Shown here piece after piece: positions 1-8,471 of a stretch of DNA of 64,000 nt. A program made the translations under genes and the position numbers. The DNA comes from Mastigocoleus sp. MO_188.B34 (GTDB lineage: Bacteria; Cyanobacteriota; Cyanobacteriia; Cyanobacteriales; Nostocaceae): contig NZ_JASJDK010000003.1 in the NCBI RefSeq assembly GCF_030065675.1, positions 24,691 to 88,690 on the forward strand, read 5' to 3'. A model generated the notes under the pieces. That model ran no database searches. It saw only the letters and a program-made list of their open reading frames with translations, and was not told the origin of the DNA. Each line of letters starts with the position of its first letter. The first letter of the stretch is position 1.

Positions 1-590
1 GCAAAAATAAAGATTTGGTCGGATTGATAATAATAAAAAGGTTTGACTCCAAAATGGTCTCTCGCACAAAATAGAGTCTGTTTGCATCCATCCCAAATTG
101 CAAAAGCAAAGTCACCTATCAGATACTTCGGACAATCTTCACCCCATTTTTTGTAAGCTTCTAAAATTAACTGACTATCTGTAACTGGTTTTAAACAATA
201 GTTGTTTTGATTTATATTTTGATTTAATGGGCGATCGCTCAGGGAATCATAGCAGTCACCATAATTTTTAGGAAATTTTTCTGTTCCCTGTTCCCTGTTC
301 CCCGTTCCCTTGGAACTATCTAAACTTAATTGAGAAATTAACTCTTCACGATTATCGATGCGCGCATCTGCTGCGATCGCTAAATTCCTAACTTGATCTA
401 CCAAAGGTTGTTTTTCAATCAGGGACTCCGGAGTTGTCCACAACATTCGATGTCCCAAACCAATACCTCCATCAATCCAGATATCTGTACCATCCGGTCC
501 TCGATGGGCTAAAGTATCCAGCATCAAGACTAAATCTGCGCGGTCTAATAGCGAATTATCAAGGTACTTTATACCTGCAATGCCGCTCAT
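1..590 (-). CDS. Lasso peptide macrolactam synthetase (asparagine-synthase-like C protein), partial
   Basis: About 196 N-terminal residues are visible; the gene runs off the left edge. The frame starts MSGIAGI and contains HRGPDG (29-34), GIGLGHRM (42-49) and ADARIDNR (75-81), then FAFAIWD and ARDHFGVKP, all landmarks of the class II glutamine amidotransferase domain of asparagine synthetases. The catalytic Cys2 is Ser here; loss of Cys2 is common in lasso cyclases, which do not need glutaminase activity. The C-terminal ATP-dependent domain that would close the macrolactam ring is outside the window. The start overlaps the stop of the B2 gene by ATGA, which fixes the start and implies translational coupling. 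A low-complexity stretch near residues 93-130 derives from a heptamer repeat. A true asparagine synthetase is unlikely given the B1 and B2 neighbours. Confidence 0.85.
   Translation of the reverse strand, partial: MSGIAGIKYLDNSLLDRADLVLMLDTLAHRGPDGTDIWIDGGIGLGHRMLWTTPESLIEKQPLVDQVRNLAIAADARIDNREELISQLSLDSSKGTGNREQGTEKFPKNYGDCYDSLSDRPLNQNINQNNYCLKPVTDSQLILEAYKKWGEDCPKYLIGDFAFAIWDGCKQTLFCARDHFGVKPFYYYQSDQIFIF
283..311. repeat. Short tandem heptamer repeat inside the lasso C gene
   Basis: Four imperfect copies of TTCCCTG/TTCCCCG lie in the coding region and translate in frame to a Gly/Asn/Arg/Glu-rich insertion (GNREQGT on the minus strand). Such heptamers are common intergenic repeats in heterocystous cyanobacteria; here one sits inside an open frame without breaking it. 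Confidence 0.75.
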
Positions 591-1024
591 TGCTTGACTC
601 CTTCAAGTGATGATAGTGGAATGAAACGGGAAACATCGGGAAGATTTCCAATTGCTATTACTCCTCCAACTTCAACCCAAGCATGAGCTTCTAGGTTTCC
701 TTGTGCTGTTTTGGCGACACCAATCTGTAATTTTGATGCATGTCCGTAACGTTTCATCAAGACCTGGGTTGTTAATGCTCGTGCGAGACATTTACACTTG
801 ATTCCAGGAATACGGCGACTTACAGCGTTAACCGACCACAAAATTTTTCTGACTGATAAGCTGACGGTTGTATTTTGCTGACTAAATTGATCGAGCAGTT
901 TTAACAATCTTTGAAAAGGTAATAACAACAATCCCAAACGGATAGCTGCAATTAAAACTGATGTCATTAATAAGACTTTGCGCTCTTTATATCCTGTTTT
1001 AAGTAACTGATACAGTTGTTTCAT
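587..1024 (-). CDS. Lasso peptide leader protease B2
   Basis: A 145-aa transglutaminase-like cysteine protease of the lasso B2 family, which removes the leader peptide before ring closure. The family core is visible: Cys79 in KCKCLARAL, His114 in EAHAWVEVGG and a downstream Asp130 (a probable Cys-His-Asp triad). Residues 19-36 are strongly hydrophobic, as is common in B2 proteins. It overlaps the cyclase gene by 4 bp and is separated from the B1 gene by 426 bp of repeat-rich DNA. In this split (B1 + B2) arrangement the recognition domain is a separate protein. Length is normal for the family. Confidence 0.88.
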   Translation of the reverse strand: MKQLYQLLKTGYKERKVLLMTSVLIAAIRLGLLLLPFQRLLKLLDQFSQQNTTVSLSVRKILWSVNAVSRRIPGIKCKCLARALTTQVLMKRYGHASKLQIGVAKTAQGNLEAHAWVEVGGVIAIGNLPDVSRFIPLSSLEGVKQ

Positions 1025-1450
1025 AAAACCTCACAGAGCTTAGAAATTTATTCCTTATGGGGTAAAGAAATCTCTGGGAAAGTAAATAGGACAGATTTTA
1101 TCTGTCAATTTATATTGGAATTTCCTTGGCTATAGTTCATAGCACTATGTAGTTAATATCGCTGATTCCTGTTTGTCCTATAGATACGCTAGAACTGCGC
1201 TGTAACGACTGCTATAACTTTGACTTTTGACTTATGTCTTGTGTCCTACGGACACGCGCTTAGCCTGCGGTATCGGCGGATTCAAAGGTAATGTAGTTAG
1301 AGCCTGCGGCGGCGTCGGCAGATCCAAAGGTAACGACTCCGTAGGTAGCGCAGCTAGAGGCTAGAGGCTATAACTATAGCTGCGCTACCTACAGACGGTT
1401 CAAGCGCTAACATCGTTAGACGCGTGCAATCCGCTAATGACTTTTGACTT
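1025..1450. repeat. Repeat-rich spacer splitting the lasso operon
   Basis: No gene is seen. From about 1215 to 1440 the DNA is a mosaic of the genome's dispersed repeats: the small palindrome TCCTACGGACACGC, GCCTGCGGCGTCGGC-type blocks, GTAGGTAGCGCAGCTA and CTAATGACTTTTGACTT. These same modules recur near 22.9, 23.3, 26.9, 27.2, 40.0 and 53.7 kb. No ATG-started frame that could encode a lasso precursor is present on either strand. Confidence 0.7.
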
Positions 1451-1771
1451 TCACATAATGCTTACTTGTTGATTATTAATTTCTATTAGTCCTGCTTTTG
1501 TAAGTTCCTGGAGTAGTTCTTTTAAATCGCGATCGCATTGCTGAAAATCAACCTCATACTCCTCCAAAAGAACAGCTCTAACATCATCAACAGATTTTGG
1601 TTTTTGAATAAGATTCCAAATTTTTGCTGCGACTTCATTCAAGCCATGATAAACCCCTGATTTAAGATTGAGAATAATAGCTTCTTCCCCTAGTTCAGAA
1701 GAAATTTGCTCTTTTGCTGCTGATACTATCGAGCTATCATCTATTAAGCTGTCTTGTTTATCCAAATACAT
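1451..1771 (-). CDS. Lasso peptide recognition protein B1 (PqqD-like RRE)
   Basis: A 106-aa protein of the PqqD/RRE fold that binds the leader of a ribosomal peptide and delivers it to B2. Typical features are ILNLKSGVYHGLNEVAAKIWNL (about residues 33-55) and the helical C-terminal half ending LLQELTKAGLIEI. It is slightly longer than stand-alone PqqD because of an N-terminal extension. It is the first recognisable gene of the minus-strand lasso operon; the precursor gene expected nearby is not visible. The identification rests on the fold signature plus the adjacent B2 and C genes. Confidence 0.85.
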   Translation of the reverse strand: MYLDKQDSLIDDSSIVSAAKEQISSELGEEAIILNLKSGVYHGLNEVAAKIWNLIQKPKSVDDVRAVLLEEYEVDFQQCDRDLKELLQELTKAGLIEINNQQVSIM

Positions 1772-1877
1772 ACTTTTAACTTTAATACGCTATATCTTAC
1801 TGCTAGAAATGACAAGTTCTTTGTCTTCAGATACACCGAAGTTCAAATAAATGGAAATTCAGAAGAATTGATATTCA

Positions 1878-1993
1878 AAGAAATTCAAACTCTAGGAAAG
1901 TAAAATGTTATAAATTTAAATTCTAGAAAGTTTGAACTCTAGAAAGTTTGAACTCTAAAAAAATTCAACTCTAGAATAGTTGAACTCTAGGGA
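1878..1993. repeat. Iteron-like cluster of CTCTAGAA repeats
   Basis: About six degenerate copies of the consensus TTGAACTCTAGAAAG occur at a spacing near 17-18 bp, starting 110 bp upstream of the lasso B1 start. Copies begin near 1884, 1915, 1930, 1946, 1962 and 1978. They could be a cyanobacterial short tandem repeat or protein-binding iterons; the sequence cannot decide. Confidence 0.65.
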
Positions 1994-2319
1994 ATTAAGT
2001 CCGAGCAGTGTTGAGTCTTAAAAGTGAAACTCAATGAAAATTGGGTGCAAAAAAGGTGATGCAGCGTAATAAGGAACAACAAAAAACTATTGGTAGAGCA
2101 CAAATAATCAAACCCACAATAATTTAAAATCAATCCTCAACCCCTTAACCCCAATTAAATAAGTTATGACTTAAAAACAAGATATTGAAAACACCCAGGT
2201 TTTATACGAAATAATTTCAATACTCAAAAGCTCTACACTGCAAAAAAATTCTGAGTGATTAGCTTTCTAAGTAAGCAGCAAAGCTAAAAATATTTTTCTT
2301 GTCTCAAACCATTTAGAAA

Positions 2320-2430
2320 GCCAAAATTTAAAATTCAGAATTCAAAATTTAAAGTTTAAAATCTAAAATTCAAAGTTTAAAATTCAAAATTCAAAATTTA
2401 AAATTTAAAATTCAAAATTTAAATTTACTC
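2320..2430. repeat. AT-rich short tandem repeat array
   Basis: A run of about fourteen interchangeable heptamers (AAAATTT, AAAATTC, AAAGTTT). This is a classic short tandem repeated repetitive sequence of heterocystous cyanobacteria; non-coding. Confidence 0.8.
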
Positions 2431-2830
2431 TCAGAGTAGACTTTTATAGGTGATTTTTCTACTTCAAAACTAGCCGATTATTAAGAAACCCTGGAAATTA
2501 TGTATTTGACATTCATGTATTTACTAATACATCTAATCAGTAGTATACATACGCTTAGTTGATTAATACATTAACTTCATCAAAAAAACATAATTTTAGA
2601 TAATTTTACCATCGGATAAATACACGCTGTTTCTGTATCTTCGATATCAGGTTAGCTATCTAACAACATAAATATTGTCAAAAAGTGTAACTCTAATAAC
2701 AAGTTTTATTCTTGGGAAAAATAAATTTCTTAACCCTAGCTTTATATTAGTCCCTAAGGATTCGTAAATATAAACACTGAGCAATGGTAGAAGGATTTAT
2801 CTCCATACATCAGCAGTATTTATACTTGAT

Positions 2831-4387
2831 TTATACTTTTTTTAGTTGCAAGTCTGCAGCAATACGATGAGCACATGCGAAACCAGAGAACGCTACAGCA
2901 TTTAAACCTTGACCCGGGAAAGTAGTATCCCCCACACAGTAAAGTCCTGGAATTACCGTTCTATTAAATGGCATTTTCAGCAAACCTGGCAATTTTTTCC
3001 GGGGAATAGGACCATAGGTACCATCTACACGACCTAAAAATCGACGGTGACTTCGTGGTGCTCCAACTTCCATATAATCTAAACCAGCTTCTAAACCTGG
3101 GAAAAGTGTTTCTAACTTTGCAAGGATTCGCCAAGCAGCAGCTTCTTTTTTCTCTTGGTATTCAGCATCAGTTAAACCAGACCAATTATTAATTAAATCT
3201 GGAGTAAATGAATGAATTATATGATAACCATTCGGCGCTAAACTTGGATCCAGTAAAGTGGGAATCGAGACAAAAATAGTACCTTCCGGAACTCTCATTT
3301 CGTCCCATTCTGAGAGCAAAATGTGGTGACATTCCGTTTCCGGTGGAAGAACTTCTGCTTTTACACCCAAATGCATACTCAAAAAGCTGGGTGATTTTTC
3401 ATAGGCTTCCTGCCATTTTTTCTCATTAAGTGGTAATTCAATCTGTGGTAATAGTTTCTCAAAAGTATCCCATCGCGTAGCATTAGAGACGATGCGACGA
3501 GCATAGTAACTTTTACCATTTGCTAACTCTACGCCTATCGCTTTACCTTTGTCTGTGATAATTTGCTTAACTTTAGCATTGTATTGTATTTGACCACCTA
3601 TCTCAGTCAAACCTTTTACTAGCTTTTGAGCGATTTGTCCTACTCCCCCTTTTGGATAATTGACACCACCGTAATGTCGGTCAGAAAATACCATTCCAGC
3701 ATTAATCATCGGTGTCATTTGTGCGGGTACTGCAGACCAGCAGTAACATTCCATATCAATAAATTTTAACAGTAGGGGATCTTTAATGTAACGACGTGCT
3801 ACGTCCCCTGCATTTAGAGGTAAATTTCTTAAAAGACCGAAACAAGCAAAAGGATTGCGGAGAAATACCCTCATTAAATAGCTTGGTTCTTCCAAAGAAA
3901 GTAATTCTATTTTATTAAGACAATTGAATACCCCCCAGCATCGATTGTAAAATTGCTTGATTCCTTTTTTCTCATGGGGAAAATACGTAATTAAGTGTCG
4001 TAAAAATCTTTGATAGTCCCGGTGTACCCTTATGTCTAATCCATTTGGAAGATGATAGTGAACTTGAACGGGATCAGGGATTGTTTCTTGACTCACACCA
4101 ACAGCTGCAAGAGCGCGAGTTAGCAAATTTGTGGTCCCCTTCTGACCAAAACCAAAAATCATGGAAGCCCCAACATCAAATCGATATTCTTCCCTTTGAA
4201 AATAACCCGCACTCCCTCCAGGAATGATGTACTTTTCCAGCACCAAAACTTTTGCACCTTTTGCTGCTAACTGAGTCGCTGTTACTAATCCACCAATACC
4301 GGAACCGACAACTATAACATCAAATGTAGAATTTGCCCCAAATCCTTGAGCATCAGATCGGTGAATCATAAACGAGAATAGTTTCAA
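2831..4387 (-). CDS. crtH: Carotene isomerase (CrtISO/CrtH family)
   Basis: An FAD-dependent enzyme of 518 aa in the phytoene-desaturase superfamily. It is expected to convert poly-cis-lycopene (prolycopene) to all-trans-lycopene after the CrtP/CrtQ desaturations, at the thylakoid or cytoplasmic membrane. The dinucleotide-binding motif VVGSGIGG is at 26-33, followed by EKYIIPGGSAGYF. The C-terminal FAD-contacting block GLYCVGDTTFPGQGLNAVA is near residues 482-500. Length and the GASMIFGFG segment fit CrtISO better than bacterial CrtI. Met7 is an alternative start that would remove six residues. It is monocistronic as far as visible, with a 726-bp upstream gap that contains a candidate small RNA. 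Confidence 0.85.
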   Translation of the reverse strand: MKLFSFMIHRSDAQGFGANSTFDVIVVGSGIGGLVTATQLAAKGAKVLVLEKYIIPGGSAGYFQREEYRFDVGASMIFGFGQKGTTNLLTRALAAVGVSQETIPDPVQVHYHLPNGLDIRVHRDYQRFLRHLITYFPHEKKGIKQFYNRCWGVFNCLNKIELLSLEEPSYLMRVFLRNPFACFGLLRNLPLNAGDVARRYIKDPLLLKFIDMECYCWSAVPAQMTPMINAGMVFSDRHYGGVNYPKGGVGQIAQKLVKGLTEIGGQIQYNAKVKQIITDKGKAIGVELANGKSYYARRIVSNATRWDTFEKLLPQIELPLNEKKWQEAYEKSPSFLSMHLGVKAEVLPPETECHHILLSEWDEMRVPEGTIFVSIPTLLDPSLAPNGYHIIHSFTPDLINNWSGLTDAEYQEKKEAAAWRILAKLETLFPGLEAGLDYMEVGAPRSHRRFLGRVDGTYGPIPRKKLPGLLKMPFNRTVIPGLYCVGDTTFPGQGLNAVAFSGFACAHRIAADLQLKKV

Positions 4388-5113
4388 AATCTGAGAGCTT
4401 ATTTTATCAGCCTAAAGCTCAAGCAAAAAAAAAGAAGCTTTTTATACTTCATGATTCGGGACAAAATACACTGTAAAAAATAAAGCTTACTATTGGTAGC
4501 TAATCTTTTACGTCAGATGCTCTTTCAATAGACTGACAAAGATATCAGAATAATTTTAAGTAAGTATTAAAACTTAAAAAAAATGTATTTTATTTACCTT
4601 GACGTCAACAACTAAAGAAAATACTTATTAAATTCTTGATTTCTTGAAGTAACAAAAAGCACTTTATAAAGCAGGCAAAAAAAGAGGGACGAGCCTGCTT
4701 TAGCTGGCTAATCCCGTCTGCCGATCCTTAAAGAGAGGAGAACACTTAATTATCAATATAATCTTGATTGAGAAAAAATGTCAACTACTAATGAGAAAAA
4801 ATAGCAATAGTCTTCAAGTATACATTTGGATTTCTAGTTATATGCAGCGAGCAGCAAAAGTTCTTTCTGGATTACAGAGCTAATGTTGCAAAATTGCAAA
4901 CGTGATTTTATGTTCAGCCATTGGGGGAAGTTCTCAATAATTCTCAATAAACCCCATACTAAATTGCAATTCACTAGGGATATTACATAAAAGCACAGTC
5001 ATTATTAGGTAGCTTGTATTACATGTTTGCAAAAATTTATTTTTTTTGCGTTGATCTCTCGAGTTGTTATACTGTTTCAGTCCTCATGCGCTGTTTATTG
5101 CCGTTTCTATGTT
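4388..5113. other. Intergenic region between crtH and upp
   Basis: Divergent promoter region of about 0.7 kb. It holds a minus-strand transcription unit candidate with a sigma70-type promoter and terminator (annotated separately). The rest is AT-rich with no further open frame of note. Confidence 0.6.
4677..4748 (-). ncRNA. Candidate small RNA with own promoter and terminator
   Basis: On the minus strand a TTGACA box (4779-4784) and TATATT (4755-4760; alternatively TTATAT with an ideal 17-bp spacer) predict a start near 4748. About 35 nt downstream is a two-part stem, GGGA/TCCC (4712-4715 with 4686-4689) and AGCC/GGCT (4706-4709 with 4692-4695), followed by seven T (4683-4677): a rho-independent terminator. 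The predicted RNA is about 70 nt with an unpaired CUCCUCUC stretch that could pair with ribosome-binding sites, like Yfr1, but it lacks the Yfr1 core. It ends 290 nt before the crtH start and may instead be an attenuated crtH leader. Confidence 0.5.
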
Positions 5114-5764
5114 ATGACGCTACAATTACGTGTCTATGTTCCCCCCCATCCTTTAATTAAGCACTGGCTAGGAATAGCTCGTAATGCTGCAACTCCTTCG
5201 GCGCTATTTCGTAGCGCAATTACCGAATTGGGGCGTTGGTTAAGCTATGAAGCTATAAGGGAATGGCTTCCAACTCAAGATGTAATGGTGCAAGGTCCTT
5301 TGGAAACAGCTAATGTTACTTTGGTAGATCCGGAGGTACCAATGGCTGTTGTACCTATTCTTAGGGCTGGTTTGGGTTTGCTCGAAGGCGCTCAAACTGT
5401 TTTACCCTCAGCATCAATCTATCATTTGGGCTTGGTACGCAATGAAGAGACGTTACAACCTGAATGCTATCTAAACAAACTACCAGAAAAATTTCATCCC
5501 GAAACCAGGGTGCTGATTACCGATCCAATGTTAGCTACTGGAGGTTCTATCATGGCTGCAATGGTAGAATTAGTAAACAGGGGAATTAATCCGGAATTAA
5601 CACGCATTGTATCTGTTGTCGCAGCGCCTCCGGCTTTGCAAAAACTAAATGCAACTTATCCCGGTTTGATAGTTTACACTGCCACAATAGATGAAATCGT
5701 TAACGAAAAAGGATTTATAGTGCCGGGTTTAGGAGATGCAGGCGATCGTATTTTTGGAACATGA
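5114..5764 (+). CDS. upp: Uracil phosphoribosyltransferase
   Basis: 216 aa from the ATG at 5114. It makes UMP from uracil and PRPP for pyrimidine salvage in the cytosol. The PRPP-binding loop is LITDPMLATGGS near residues 136-147. PILRAGLGLLEGA and the C-terminal uracil-binding GLGDAGDRIFGT match Upp closely. An in-frame extension upstream to a TTG at 5027 adds 29 residues unlike the family, so the internal ATG is preferred. No operon partner is evident. Confidence 0.92.
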   Translation: MTLQLRVYVPPHPLIKHWLGIARNAATPSALFRSAITELGRWLSYEAIREWLPTQDVMVQGPLETANVTLVDPEVPMAVVPILRAGLGLLEGAQTVLPSASIYHLGLVRNEETLQPECYLNKLPEKFHPETRVLITDPMLATGGSIMAAMVELVNRGINPELTRIVSVVAAPPALQKLNATYPGLIVYTATIDEIVNEKGFIVPGLGDAGDRIFGT

Positions 5765-5962
5765 ACTACTATGCACCATTGCGGGGAAATTAGTATAGAT
5801 TTTCCAAACGGCGATTCTCTAGCGTTCAACTTTCCGATAATCAATTCTCTGGTAAGTCAATTCTCTGGAAATCTATTTTTTTGGTAATTAATTTATTGGG
5901 AACCTACATTTTTGGTGGGCGATTTTCTAACAATTACAGTGTTTTTTTAAAGGCTTAAGAGT

Positions 5963-6313
5963 ATGAGTCAAAGAGATGGTTTCGGTAGTGGTTTTCTGAC
6001 CGGCGCATTAGTTGGCGGTGTAGTTGGAGGTATTGTTGGTGCGATATTTGCTTCGCGACGCGATAATTTATCCCCTGGCGAAGAAGAATTAGATGCAAAA
6101 AATAGACCTTTGCGGGGTCGAGAAATGTCCGCAAAAATACATCAAATGTCTCCCACAGATGGTAATGATTTAGATATGGAAATAGCTCGGCGATCGCTAG
6201 AAGATAAGATTGCTCAGCTAAACGCAACGATTGACGATGTGCGCCAGCAGTTGGGTAATGTAAATGATGACCAGGGAAGGGATAATGATAAAGCTTCGAT
6301 TGGTCATGATTAG
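5963..6313 (+). CDS. YtxH-like small membrane protein
   Basis: 116 aa. One glycine-rich transmembrane segment (about 9-31, with GALVGGVVGGIVGAIFAS) is followed by RR and a charged soluble tail. Residues 80-102 are helical and coiled-coil-like (SLEDKIAQLNATIDDVRQQL). This fits YtxH/gas-vesicle-like cyanobacterial proteins, which have no defined biochemical role. It precedes the YggT gene by 128 bp on the same strand and may share its transcript. Confidence 0.65.
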   Translation: MSQRDGFGSGFLTGALVGGVVGGIVGAIFASRRDNLSPGEEELDAKNRPLRGREMSAKIHQMSPTDGNDLDMEIARRSLEDKIAQLNATIDDVRQQLGNVNDDQGRDNDKASIGHD

Positions 6314-6441
6314 CTCTCTTCCCCCTGAACGCAGTATATTATGCTAATTGCTGATAAAGTTAAAAAAAACCATAGCAGCATCGGCTAAATTAAAATCGTT
6401 ATAAGACATCTTTTGACACTTAGCAGGAAACTGATTCATCC

Positions 6442-6720
6442 ATGAATTTACTGTTTACTACCCTGTCTACTTTTATATCCTTATACTCCCTACTCCTTTT
6501 CATCCGGATTCTTTTAACTTGGTTCCCCAACGTAGACTGGTATAACCAACCATTTGCAGCATTAAGTCAGGTCACAGATCCTTACTTAAATATTTTCCGG
6601 TCTTTTATTCCACCTTTGGGAGGAATTGATTTATCTCCTATCTTAGCTATTTTCGTGCTTCAGATATTGGGTAATGTTCTAGGAACTTTAGCTAGCGGTT
6701 TCGCTGGAGTTGGATTCTAG
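6442..6720 (+). CDS. YggT family membrane protein
   Basis: 92 aa with two hydrophobic segments (about 8-25 and 62-85) joined by the conserved family loop containing LTWFPNVDW, TDPYLNIFR and PPLGGIDLSPI. YggT/YlmG proteins in cyanobacteria and plastids are linked to nucleoid distribution, division and thylakoid organisation, but the molecular role is unsettled. The start ATG follows AGGAAACTG at a suitable distance. A hairpin terminator lies 155 bp downstream. Confidence 0.88.
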   Translation: MNLLFTTLSTFISLYSLLLFIRILLTWFPNVDWYNQPFAALSQVTDPYLNIFRSFIPPLGGIDLSPILAIFVLQILGNVLGTLASGFAGVGF

Positions 6721-6875
6721 TATTCATTCAACATCTATTCTTGATTATAATTATCGAGTTTAATTCTGGAATTTTTTCTGTAATACTTCTTCTGTAAGAT
6801 ATTATGAAATGTATTCTGGAGTTATCTTCATCTTAGATTAGATAGCGAACTGATACATATCAATAATGAGATGAT

Positions 6876-6905
6876 TGGCGATGATACATCGCCATTATTT
6901 TTTGG
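6876..6905 (+). terminator. Rho-independent terminator after the YggT gene
   Basis: TGGCGATG (6876-6883) and CATCGCCA (6887-6894) form a perfect 8-bp stem with a 3-nt loop, followed by TTATTTTTT. It lies between the YggT gene and the convergent gene at 6930. Confidence 0.75.
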
Positions 6906-6929
6906 TGATTGGTGATTGATAATTGGTAA

Positions 6930-7409
6930 TTAACGAACAGGAGAACTAAAGCCAGAAGCTTTAAATTTCTTGAGTTTCAATGGTGTAGGTTGATTAGAAG
7001 CTACAGAAATTCTGATTTGAAAATCATTGTCTCCCGGTGAAAGCTCAGTAATAGAACCTAAACGGTTGCGATTTTGCATTACCGGATTATTATTTGCATC
7101 GTAAATTCTTCCGAAAATATCTGCATCATAAACTTTTTTGGAACTGGGATTATATGCTTTCCCCGTAACGATAAAACAATTAGCACTCATAGAATTACCG
7201 CTAGTAACCTGTCCTTTCGCTAGTTCTGGAGGACATTCTTGGTAAGAAAGCTTAGAAAGCTTAATCTGTGTTAAAGCTTCAGCGGTAGGAGTAAAGATCC
7301 AAGATAAGATAATAACTATAAAGTAAATAAGAAAAACTATCAGCCCTTTTTTTAAATTCTCATTTTGCGACTGTATATATTGCAGCATAAATCCGTTCCA
7401 CAAAGTCAA
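6930..7409 (-). CDS. Secreted or membrane-anchored hypothetical protein (FxLYD-like)
   Basis: 159 aa. A hydrophobic segment (about 22-45) ending in PTAEALT looks like a signal peptide or N-terminal anchor. The exported domain has two cysteines (in SYQECPPEL and SANCFIVTG). A beta-rich stretch, NPSSKKVYDADIFGRIYD, followed by SPGDNDFQIRI, resembles FxLYD-type immunoglobulin-like modules. Met8 is an alternative start giving a more usual signal peptide. Function unknown. Confidence 0.55.
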   Translation of the reverse strand: MTLWNGFMLQYIQSQNENLKKGLIVFLIYFIVIILSWIFTPTAEALTQIKLSKLSYQECPPELAKGQVTSGNSMSANCFIVTGKAYNPSSKKVYDADIFGRIYDANNNPVMQNRNRLGSITELSPGDNDFQIRISVASNQPTPLKLKKFKASGFSSPVR

Positions 7410-7513
7410 ATATTAACTTTAGATTACCCTCTATTTGGTCTTCTACGTATCAGAGAATTTTATTTCGCTTTTGTCATAATTAGAAAACTGAGCCTTACAT
7501 CATTACAAAAGTT

Positions 7514-8116
7514 ATGAATCCAGATGAGATTGAAGCCGCATTAAAAGTAGCTTTTTTCCGCTGCGATACTGCTAGTTGTCCGTTAACCGAACAACAGAAA
7601 AATATTTTGGTAGAAGCAGTTAAAAATTCTCATTCTGGTGCATCTAATTCTGTTAATCCTTTGGAAGAACTCACAAGCGAAGAATTGGAATTATTTTTAC
7701 AATTTGTCAAAAGTCAAGAAGAACAAAACTTTTCTTGGAAAGCGCAATTACTTAATGATTGGTTGCACAATCGAAACTCACAACAAGTCCAATTTATTCG
7801 AGATCGGTACGGAGTTCAATGGCTTTATCGCTTAGAACCACATCATTTCAATCAGTTTAAGAACGAAAATATTTTTCAACTCAAAATAGGCGATCGCATC
7901 CAAGTTTGCAATGCTTTATGGGAATGGGTACAGGAAAATGGAGTATGTGCTCCTGAATGGTTCTCTTGTACAGTAGTCAAAATTGATGAAGTTGGTACGG
8001 ATGAGTATCCTCAGACCAACTGCATTATTCGCTTTGATGACGACAATGAATATGTGATTCAGGGAATTTACGAATGGAACCGTTACAATTGGCGTTGGTT
8101 AGAAAAGTCAGGCTAA
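7514..8116 (+). CDS. Conserved cyanobacterial hypothetical protein
   Basis: 200 aa, soluble, no signal or membrane segment. The N-terminal third is helical and acidic (NPLEELTSEELELFLQFVKSQEEQ). The C-terminal half is rich in Trp and looks like a beta-barrel module (KIGDRIQVCNALWEWV, NCIIRFDDDNEYVIQGIYEWNRYNWRWLE). I do not recognise the family. It has its own 5' gap and a repeat-containing 3' gap. Confidence 0.6.
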   Translation: MNPDEIEAALKVAFFRCDTASCPLTEQQKNILVEAVKNSHSGASNSVNPLEELTSEELELFLQFVKSQEEQNFSWKAQLLNDWLHNRNSQQVQFIRDRYGVQWLYRLEPHHFNQFKNENIFQLKIGDRIQVCNALWEWVQENGVCAPEWFSCTVVKIDEVGTDEYPQTNCIIRFDDDNEYVIQGIYEWNRYNWRWLEKSG

Positions 8117-8471
8117 CACTTGAAACTATAAGACACCCTTGGATATTAATCTAATATAGCGGAGCCTTACGACACAACAGCGATAAAGGTGACCCAAAAA
8201 AGATACGCTTTTGCGCGTCTAACACACCCTTATATATCGGTACAGTTCATTTTCAAACAAATAACACCGTAGATACGCGACGTTAGCCTCTGTCGCGTCT
8301 CTACAAAGAAATTTAGGCTTATCTGAACCGTATTGCCTTATATATTAAGAGTGTGCTAAACGGTAACAAGCTTAAAATAAAGAATTCTTCTTTGTTTGTT
8401 ACCAATTTAATGAATATTCTTGATAATTTTCAATATATTCTTAAATTTCAGCTTGAATATCAAACTAAAAC
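8117..8471. repeat. Intergenic region with a hairpin repeat
   Basis: The convergent gap after the 7514 gene and aroE holds a long imperfect inverted repeat: GTAGATACGCGAC (8269-8281) pairs with GTCGCGTCTCTAC (8292-8304). It belongs to the GTAGAGACG...CGTCTCTAC hairpin family seen five times in this window. No open frame. Confidence 0.7.

Larger units (their letters stand above)
1772..2830. other. AT-rich intergenic region upstream of the lasso operon
   Basis: About 1.06 kb without a convincing gene. It contains a cluster of TTGAACTCTAGAAAG-like repeats (1878-1993) and an array of AAATTTAAAATTC-type short tandem repeats (2320-2430). I looked for a 35-60-codon ATG-started lasso precursor on both strands and found none. 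The longest short frames are about 20-22 codons and show no Gly/Cys...Asp/Glu core with a leader Thr. Confidence 0.6.

Noticed and set aside
1788..1853. Short minus-strand frame (N-F-G-V-S-E-D-K-E...) just upstream of B1 as a lasso precursor
   Set aside because: Only about 22 codons, no ATG/GTG start, no leader motif or penultimate Thr; a Gly with Glu seven residues on is not enough.
4668..4740. c-di-GMP riboswitch-like sequence on the plus strand (GGGACG...GGCTAA...GCCGAT)
   Set aside because: Too short and lacks the second long stem; the minus-strand promoter plus terminator explains the structure better.
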